In this document: piece after piece, positions 58,153 to 64,000 of the stretch | How the letters are laid out: every line of letters begins with the position of its first letter | Position numbering within the stretch: the first letter of the stretch is position 1 | Assembly (NCBI GenBank): GCA_015296085.1 | Contig: DVDT01000055.1 | Span: 1-64,000, forward strand | Reading direction: 5' to 3' | Source of the DNA: Trichormus sp. M33_DOE_039 | Lineage (GTDB): Bacteria; Cyanobacteriota; Cyanobacteriia; Cyanobacteriales; Nostocaceae | DNA length: 64,000 bases | Notes under the pieces: generated by a model | Database searches by the model: none | Told to the model about the DNA's origin: nothing | Seen by the model: only the letters and a program-made list of their open reading frames with translations | Made by a program: the position numbers and the translations under genes

Positions 58153-60410
58153 CCTTTGGATTCGTTAGTCGCTCTTGGAGGTTTGGGGTTTATTAATTTC
58201 CTAAAATCTTCATTATCGGCAATTTCATCAAAATCTATATCATTGGTAGCGTCTTCTTGATATCTAGGATTGAGATTAATTGCTTGTTGCAAATTTTCTA
58301 AAGCCAAATCCACTTGTCTTTGGAGTGCATAACAAGCAGCTTTGTTATAGAAAGCACTAGCATAATCTGGTTTAATTGCTAATGCTTTATCAAAGGCAAT
58401 AATGGCTTCATCGTCCTTACCTAATCTAACAAGAGTATAACCGCGTTTATCCCAAATTTTGGGAGATTCTGGTTGAAATTTCAAGGCTTCATCAAAAGAA
58501 GTGATTGCTTCTTCATATTGTTCTAATTCTATTAATGCTAAACCGCGATTTGTCCAAGCCACTGCATCTTCTGGTTTGATTTTTATAGCTTGATCAAAAG
58601 ATTTAAAAGCGTCTTGGTGTCGTAGTAAATAACCAAAAGCAACACCGCGATCGCACCATGCTTGATGATACTCTGGCTGAATTTTAATCGCACGATTGTA
58701 CGATGCGATCGCTTGTTTATAACGTTTCAATCTAGCAAAAGTAAGACCACATTTAAACCAGAGGATAGCATCATCAGGGTTGATTTTTACTGCTTGCTCA
58801 TAAGCTGCGATCGCCTCTGCATATTGCTTTTGGGAAAAGAAGTTATCTCCCTGCTGGATATAATCATCAGATGTGAATTTTGGCAGGTCGTTTTCTGTTG
58901 CTGGCTGAGGTGCTGGCGATGATGTTCCTATCGTAATTACCGCAGGTTTAGCTTCTGCTAATTCTTGTAAAATTACATTTTTGCGCTGTTGAGCATCTAA
59001 TTGCAATTCCGATAGTTGTGAAACAAACTCTGTTTCTAATTTCTCTAATTTTTCTAGAATCAGTAATTTTTGCTGTTGAGCATTGAATTGCAATTCTGAA
59101 AATTGTGAAACAAAATCTGAACCTGATTTTTCTAAATCTTCTAAAATTTGCTCTTGGCGATTTTGAGCACCTATCTGTAATTCAGCTAGCTGAGATGCAA
59201 ACTCTGATTTCAGCTTTCTTAACTCTTGTTGAATTTGTAACTGTGATTCACTTATTTGGGTTTTAAATAAATTTTCTAATTCTTGGAGATTTTGTAATAT
59301 CCTATCTTTTTGGGTGTTAACTTCTGACTGGGAGTTAGATAATTGCTGTGTAAACTCTGCTTGTATCTTTGTTAAATTCTCCCACAGAATATCTTTGTGT
59401 CTTTGAGTATCTTCTGTCAGTCCTAATATTTGAGACTGGAATTGAACTTCTATGGCTTGGATGTTTTCTAATTTGATATTTTTTTGCTGCTGTACATCTG
59501 ACTGTAATGTAGATAGCTGCTCATTAAATTCTGTTTGTAAATTATTCAAACCTGCAATTATATTATTTTGCTGCTGTTGAGTATCAGCATATAAATTTCC
59601 TAGTTGCGTATTAAATTCTAACTTGGATGTATCTAAATTTTCTAAAATTAATCCCTGGTGACTTACAACATCTTTTTGTAATTCAGTCAGTTGATTGACA
59701 AATCCTGATTCCATCTTGTCTATATTTGTTAGAGTTATATCTCTTTTTTGTTGCGTATCTAACTCTAATTGAGACAGATGGCTAGCGAAATCAGATACTA
59801 AACTTTCAATTTTCGTTTGAAAATTTGCGACTTCCGAAGATATTTTGGCTAAATTATCAGCCTTGGCTTGCAAGATTTCTGATGTTACAAGAGATAAATT
59901 ATCTTGCTCCGTTATGATTTTTTGCTGTAAGTTTTCTGCTTCTCTTTCTAAAGCGCGAGTAATTCCTTTCGCTTCTTGAATGAGATTTTCCGCATCTTGC
60001 TTAACTAGTGTTAGTTGTCCTTCCAGTTTCTCCACGCCTTGTAACTGTGACATGGCCCTATCAACAATTTCACGGATAGCCACCCGTCGCAGTAGCCAAA
60101 ATAAAGCAATCATCGCTACTGGAAATAAACTCAAGATAACTAACCAAATATTCAACAGAATAGTTGTCCGACTAAAAGCTTGCTCAAAATCAGCTTTTAT
60201 CTGCTCTAAAACCCGTTTTTCCGTTTGCAGTTGGCTTAATGTTTGTCCTGGTTGATTCGGTATGGCTTGAGCAGTAATTTGTTGACGAGAAGTGGATGGT
60301 GTCGTTTGTCCACTACTGAACTCAGCGGACAGCAGCAAGGGTGAAAAGACGATGACACTTTTCAAAACGAGGGATAATACAAATTTATTGTTGCTCTTCA
60401 TCACAACCAT
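58137..60410 (-). CDS. Membrane protein with 29-residue coiled-coil repeats and C-terminal TPRs
   Basis: The 757-residue protein has a signal-like segment (about 10-30), a second membrane helix (83-108), a coiled-coil region and a TPR domain (about 515-740, six units such as AEAIAAYEQAVKINPDDAI). Residues 208-490 hold ten tandem repeats, nine of 29 residues and one of 22 (F-x2-QL-x2-L-x5-QQ pattern). It has no catalytic motif. M4 (60401) has AGGA upstream and may be the real start. The C-terminus comes from a MITE-like repeat. It probably shares a transcript with the TPR-CHAT gene. Confidence 0.75.
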   Translation of the reverse strand: MVVMKSNNKFVLSLVLKSVIVFSPLLLSAEFSSGQTTPSTSRQQITAQAIPNQPGQTLSQLQTEKRVLEQIKADFEQAFSRTTILLNIWLVILSLFPVAMIALFWLLRRVAIREIVDRAMSQLQGVEKLEGQLTLVKQDAENLIQEAKGITRALEREAENLQQKIITEQDNLSLVTSEILQAKADNLAKISSEVANFQTKIESLVSDFASHLSQLELDTQQKRDITLTNIDKMESGFVNQLTELQKDVVSHQGLILENLDTSKLEFNTQLGNLYADTQQQQNNIIAGLNNLQTEFNEQLSTLQSDVQQQKNIKLENIQAIEVQFQSQILGLTEDTQRHKDILWENLTKIQAEFTQQLSNSQSEVNTQKDRILQNLQELENLFKTQISESQLQIQQELRKLKSEFASQLAELQIGAQNRQEQILEDLEKSGSDFVSQFSELQFNAQQQKLLILEKLEKLETEFVSQLSELQLDAQQRKNVILQELAEAKPAVITIGTSSPAPQPATENDLPKFTSDDYIQQGDNFFSQKQYAEAIAAYEQAVKINPDDAILWFKCGLTFARLKRYKQAIASYNRAIKIQPEYHQAWCDRGVAFGYLLRHQDAFKSFDQAIKIKPEDAVAWTNRGLALIELEQYEEAITSFDEALKFQPESPKIWDKRGYTLVRLGKDDEAIIAFDKALAIKPDYASAFYNKAACYALQRQVDLALENLQQAINLNPRYQEDATNDIDFDEIADNEDFRKLINPKPPRATNESKGNTVS

Positions 60411-60528
60411 CCTGATGTGTTAGTCAGTTTTTGCGGTGTGCTTATCTCCTAATCTATAACAGAAACACAGGTGATAGGTGACAGTTAACAGGCGATCGCT
60501 TATTTACTGAAAATTACGTAGTAATTTA

Positions 60529-61269
60529 TTATACAATTAACAGCGAAGCCAAAAGCTCAGGACAAGATAAATGTGGGCAATGTCCAGAATCTAGCTCAAT
60601 AGCATCGACCCCTAAACGCTGGCGTACAGCATAGCGTGACCATACTGGAGATAGGATTCTATCTTTGGTGCAAACAATATATTTACACTCAATTGAAGGT
60701 AAAGCTTTGAGTGGATTTGGTTCATAAACATAAGCCATAGACTGTTGTAAACGACTTTTCGAGATTGCCCATTGTGCTACATCCGGTTGACAATCATGGA
60801 GGAATAAATCCATTAATACTGCTTTGTCAGTAAAGTCTCTTCCCAGTGATGCTGGTTCATACATCTGAGGCTCAGAATGAAATTGTTCCAGTTGACTGGG
60901 GTCTTGTGGCTGGTAATTTAAGGATTTGAGCGTATCAGCATCAAGATGATGGGAAAATTGGTCGAGTGTACTAATTCCAGGATACGGAATTAGCGCAGCC
61001 ACAAATACTAGTTGACGCACTTTTACCGCTTCTGCAACTAGGGTAATGATAGTCCCAGCCATTGAGTGACCAACTAGGATAATATCTTCATCAGTTTTTG
61101 GCAGTGCTTCAATTACCGTATCCGCAAATTGGGACAAAGTCGCAGAAGCATTGTCAATGGGTAAATCCATTGCTACGGTTTTGTGACCCTGCGCTGCTAA
61201 GTAGGGAATGAGTAAATCCCAACACCAGCTACCTTGGAATGCACCGTGAACTAAACAAAAAAGACTCAT
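60529..61269 (-). CDS. Alpha/beta hydrolase
   Basis: A protein of about 246 residues with the alpha/beta hydrolase fold: FCLVHGAFQGSWCWDLLIPYL (oxyanion-hole HGAF), the nucleophile Ser in LVGHSMAGTIITLV, an acidic residue in VCTKDRILSP and the catalytic His in ELDSGHCPHLSCPELLA. It resembles the MES/hydroxynitrile-lyase type of esterases. The natural substrate is unknown. The start is set at the ATG 61267-61269 (MSLFCLVHGAF); a longer frame upstream reads through the repeat-like region. It is divergent from the FAD oxidoreductase gene. Confidence 0.85.
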   Translation of the reverse strand: MSLFCLVHGAFQGSWCWDLLIPYLAAQGHKTVAMDLPIDNASATLSQFADTVIEALPKTDEDIILVGHSMAGTIITLVAEAVKVRQLVFVAALIPYPGISTLDQFSHHLDADTLKSLNYQPQDPSQLEQFHSEPQMYEPASLGRDFTDKAVLMDLFLHDCQPDVAQWAISKSRLQQSMAYVYEPNPLKALPSIECKYIVCTKDRILSPVWSRYAVRQRLGVDAIELDSGHCPHLSCPELLASLLIV

Positions 61270-61478
61270 AAACAGGAAACGGGAATGGGGAATGGTAAAA
61301 AATAAGCCACCCATTCGTTAGAGAAGTTTAACAGTATCATCATCCATAATGGATGCTCTCTATCAACCAGATCCTACCTGTTACCTCTGATCTGTCACCT
61401 GTCCCCAATCCTTGCCATGAACATTCCTGTAATGGTAACGTCTACAAGTTCGCACAGAGTAGAAGCATTTCTCAAACC

Positions 61479-63512
61479 ATGAAGCGTAGACAAAAAGTAG
61501 CCTCACTGATTAGTCTTACCTTAATCTCTGGCTACCTCGTACCAAATACCGCTATCATCGCCGCCCCACCCAGAAGTCCAGACAAAACTATTAATTGTGA
61601 AATTTTAGTTGTAGGTGGCGGACTCTCCGGTGTAGCTACAGCTTATGAGGGTTTGTTAGCCGGAAAAAGGGTTTGCTTAACAGAAATCACTGACTGGTTA
61701 GGAGGACAAATTTCTTCACAAGGAACATCTGCATTAGATGAACGACCAACTCAACGCAGTCGCCAGTTTTATTCTCGTGGCTATCTAGAACTACGCAACC
61801 GTATCCAAAAAAAATACGGTGAACTCAACCCTGGAGACTGTTGGGTAAGTGATTCCTGTTTTCTACCGCGAGATGCTCATACAATTCTGGAGCAAATGCT
61901 CAAGGATGCGGAAAAACGGGGTAAAGGTAAGTTGGAATGGTTTCCCAACACAGTAATTAAAGAGTTAGAAGTCTCTGGGAAAAATAATAATACCAGTGGA
62001 CAGTTAATTAATAGCGCGATCGCTATCCAACATCAACCAGCAAAAGGCGCACCACCCCTCAACACCTTTCCCCTATCACAAACAATAGACGACGCTTATC
62101 GCTACAACAACTCGTCTCGCTTCACTAAAACTATTATTCGTTTCGTCCCTAAGCAAACTAAAGGTAAAGTACCCTGGTATGTTGTAGACGCTAGTGAAAC
62201 CGGAGAGATTATTGCTTTAGCTGATGTCCCCTACCGCTTAGGTATTGATGGACGCTCCTTCCTAGAACCCTCTTCTTCTAGCAACAGCAATGACCCCTAC
62301 TGCACTCAAGGATTTACCTACACCTTTGCAATGGAGGCCACTAAAGACCCGCAGCCGCAGAAAATGCCGCCCTATTATCTGCAATACTCTCCTTACTTCA
62401 GCTATGAGTTAGAGCGGTTAGCCGATTTTGGCTTAGTATTTACCTATCGTCGCATTTGGAGTCCCAACCAAGGACAACCCACTACCTTCAGAGGAGTCAA
62501 CTTTACCGCCCCCACTCCAGGGGATATATCCATGCAAAACTGGACTTGGGGTAATGACTACCGACCTGGGACTGCCAAGGATAATCTAGTCTATACTCGC
62601 CAGCAGTTGCAAGCTAGAGGACAATTAAAACCCGGTGGTTGGATGGGTGGACTCAGAACAGAAACTTTTCGGAAAGCCGAAGAACACGCCCTTTCTTACT
62701 ATTACTGGCTAGTAGCTGGAACAACCGACTCCCAATTAGGAACGGGTGTGAAAAAGCAACAAACCAATAACCGCTTTTTATCTGGTTTAAATTCCCCAAT
62801 GGGGACGGTGCATGGCTTATCTAAATATCCCTATATGCGGGAAGGGCGACGTATCATCGGCCGTCCCAGTTGGGGTCAACCAGGAGGTTTTACTATTTGG
62901 GAAATAGATATTTCCCGCCGCAACTACAACGATGAATATTACCGCAAAACTCTGCCGGCCAATATGTATCGTCAGTTAACAGCCGCATTGGCAGGTTTAG
63001 AAGCCACATCGGTAATTGCTGGTCAAGTTTCGCCAGATAAAGCTATGCGTCGCACTCGTTCTACTATTTTCCCTGATGCTGTGGGTATTGGTCACTATGC
63101 CATTGACTTTCATCCTTGTATGACGAAAAGCCCACCAGAAGCAGCCGGTAATACAGAACGACCAGGAGAAAGACGCGGCGGCGGACAAGCTTATCCCTTC
63201 CAAATTGCACTGAGGGCAATGATTCCCCAAAAAGTTGACAATTTAATCGTCGGTGGTAAAAGTATTGCTACCAGTCATATAGCGGCGGCGGCTTACCGGG
63301 TTCATTCCTTTGAATGGTCTGCTGGCGCGGCGGCTGGAACGGTTGCAGCTTTTGCCCTCAAAAATAACATCCCACCTTACCAACTAGTAGATGATTTGCC
63401 CAAGTCAGAACCGCAACTACAAGCTTTGAAACGTCTATTAGAAAAGAATGGCAATCCCACAGCTTTTCCTGATACTTCCATTTTTAATCAAAACTGGGAA
63501 GATTGGCGGTAG
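61479..63512 (+). CDS. FAD-dependent oxidoreductase, exported
   Basis: A protein of about 677 residues with a signal peptide (MKRRQKVASLISLTLISGYLVPNTAIIA) followed by the dinucleotide-binding motif CEILVVGGGLSGVATAYEGLLAGK and the ITDWLGGQISSQG segment of the FAD-dependent PF12831-like family. C-terminal motifs are YPFQIALRAMIPQKVDNLIVGGKSIATSHIAAAAYRVH and ATS-like sequences. The reaction is unknown. I start at ATG 61479 because the signal peptide begins there; the open frame extends 42 codons further upstream to 61353. It lies alone. Confidence 0.8.
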   Translation: MKRRQKVASLISLTLISGYLVPNTAIIAAPPRSPDKTINCEILVVGGGLSGVATAYEGLLAGKRVCLTEITDWLGGQISSQGTSALDERPTQRSRQFYSRGYLELRNRIQKKYGELNPGDCWVSDSCFLPRDAHTILEQMLKDAEKRGKGKLEWFPNTVIKELEVSGKNNNTSGQLINSAIAIQHQPAKGAPPLNTFPLSQTIDDAYRYNNSSRFTKTIIRFVPKQTKGKVPWYVVDASETGEIIALADVPYRLGIDGRSFLEPSSSSNSNDPYCTQGFTYTFAMEATKDPQPQKMPPYYLQYSPYFSYELERLADFGLVFTYRRIWSPNQGQPTTFRGVNFTAPTPGDISMQNWTWGNDYRPGTAKDNLVYTRQQLQARGQLKPGGWMGGLRTETFRKAEEHALSYYYWLVAGTTDSQLGTGVKKQQTNNRFLSGLNSPMGTVHGLSKYPYMREGRRIIGRPSWGQPGGFTIWEIDISRRNYNDEYYRKTLPANMYRQLTAALAGLEATSVIAGQVSPDKAMRRTRSTIFPDAVGIGHYAIDFHPCMTKSPPEAAGNTERPGERRGGGQAYPFQIALRAMIPQKVDNLIVGGKSIATSHIAAAAYRVHSFEWSAGAAAGTVAAFALKNNIPPYQLVDDLPKSEPQLQALKRLLEKNGNPTAFPDTSIFNQNWEDWR

Positions 63513-63542
63513 TTATTTGGTTGGCAATGTGAATAAGAATAT

Positions 63543-63567
63543 CCCCGACTTTTCTAAAAAATCGGGG
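63543..63567. terminator. Hairpin between convergent genes
   Basis: CCCCGA (63543-63548) and TCGGGG (63562-63567), extended by TTTT/AAAA, forms the shared end of the FAD oxidoreductase and the small exported-protein genes. Confidence 0.65.
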
Positions 63568-63593
63568 AGCTAAACCTCTCGATTTTTACAGCA

Positions 63594-63893
63594 TCAAGAA
63601 CATTCTGGTAAATTTTTATTGGCGTAATTGCAATCAAAATAAACCAGAGCTTCTCTACTAGAAGAGAATCCCATAGATGTATAGTATGGGTCATTTTCGG
63701 GGCTTGCTTCTTGTAACCAAATTTTCAAGTAATAAGAGTCACCATTATCACTCTGCCATAATTCATAACGATAGTTACCCCCTGCGCCTTGACTAGTTAA
63801 ATAGTCAGCTAATGCTGTATTAGATGTAGAAACCAGGCTGAGTGTAGTTAAAACAGAAATGGTAGCTAATTTAAATAGTTGGCTTAACTTCAT
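63594..63893 (-). CDS. Small exported protein
   Basis: A 99-residue protein with a signal peptide (MKLSQLFKLATISVLTTLSLVSTSNTALA, cleavage before DYL). The mature ~70 residues (SQGAGGNYRYELWQSDNGDSYYLKIWL...) are aromatic-rich with two Cys near the end (FDCNYANKNLPECS), probably one disulfide. No family is recognised. It faces the FAD oxidoreductase gene; no operon partner lies inside the window. Confidence 0.65.
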   Translation of the reverse strand: MKLSQLFKLATISVLTTLSLVSTSNTALADYLTSQGAGGNYRYELWQSDNGDSYYLKIWLQEASPENDPYYTSMGFSSSREALVYFDCNYANKNLPECS

Positions 63894-64000
63894 AGATGCA
63901 CATACAATAAATTCTCTTGTTCTAGCTTCCTAGACCGATGTATATTTTTCAATCAGTAATCATCGGGAATGTTGTGTGAAGATATCTTGAATGGCGAATG

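Overview
The window looks like chromosomal DNA of a filamentous, heterocyst-forming cyanobacterium of the Nostoc/Anabaena group. Signs of this are the many GCGATCGC (HIP1) octamers inside and between genes, 7-8 bp tandem repeats (STRRs), an rbpA1-like RNA-binding protein gene next to rpsU, a nifJ gene, and many large signalling proteins (CHASE2-kinase, Ser/Thr kinase-histidine kinase hybrid, PAS/GAF histidine kinase). I see no rRNA, tRNA, CRISPR array, prophage or replication origin. Identifications come from reading protein motifs; no database search was run.

Layout. 1-4.9 kb: the end of an IS630-type transposase, then on the minus strand recQ, a DapF-like gene and leuA, and a NYN-domain gene. 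4.9-9.8 kb: a long leader with a strong RNA fold, a CHASE2-Ser/Thr kinase, a rhomboid protease, rpsU and rbpA1. 9.9-17.2 kb: cysQ-like and PfkB genes that overlap, rsmI, a decayed Uma2 gene, mnmE with a small gene and an SDR gene behind it, a peptide with a double-glycine leader, and a compact RNA ligase. 17.3-26.7 kb: PRC-barrel gene and smc, a metallopeptidase-like gene with an internal stop, and secA. 27-37.6 kb: a diheme cytochrome, small exported proteins, a PD-(D/E)XK-TPR protein, miaE, a VOC protein, GNAT, comF-like, cobS and an NTPase with a degenerate P-loop. 37.7-47 kb: a calcium-type P-ATPase and a ~1,795-residue hybrid kinase split by a stop codon. 47.8-64 kb: nifJ, a histidine kinase, an exported TPR-CHAT protein, a membrane protein with 29-residue coiled-coil repeats and TPRs, an alpha/beta hydrolase, an FAD oxidoreductase and a small exported protein.

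Most genes are housekeeping (leucine synthesis, tRNA/rRNA modification, chromosome segregation, Sec export, cobalamin synthesis) or environmental signalling. Four things stand out as less ordinary. (1) Two large ORFs (22295-23653 and 41632-47022) are each interrupted by a single in-frame TAA, each explainable by a CAA-to-TAA change. (2) Short repeats have inserted in frame into conserved proteins (smc, nifJ, CHASE2 kinase, histidine kinase), and a MITE-like repeat supplies the stop codon of another gene. (3) The rbpA1 mRNA has its Shine-Dalgarno inside a hairpin, with an attenuator-like hairpin before rpsU. (4) A 29-residue coiled-coil/TPR membrane protein lies next to an exported TPR-CHAT protease-like protein, which may be a functional pair.
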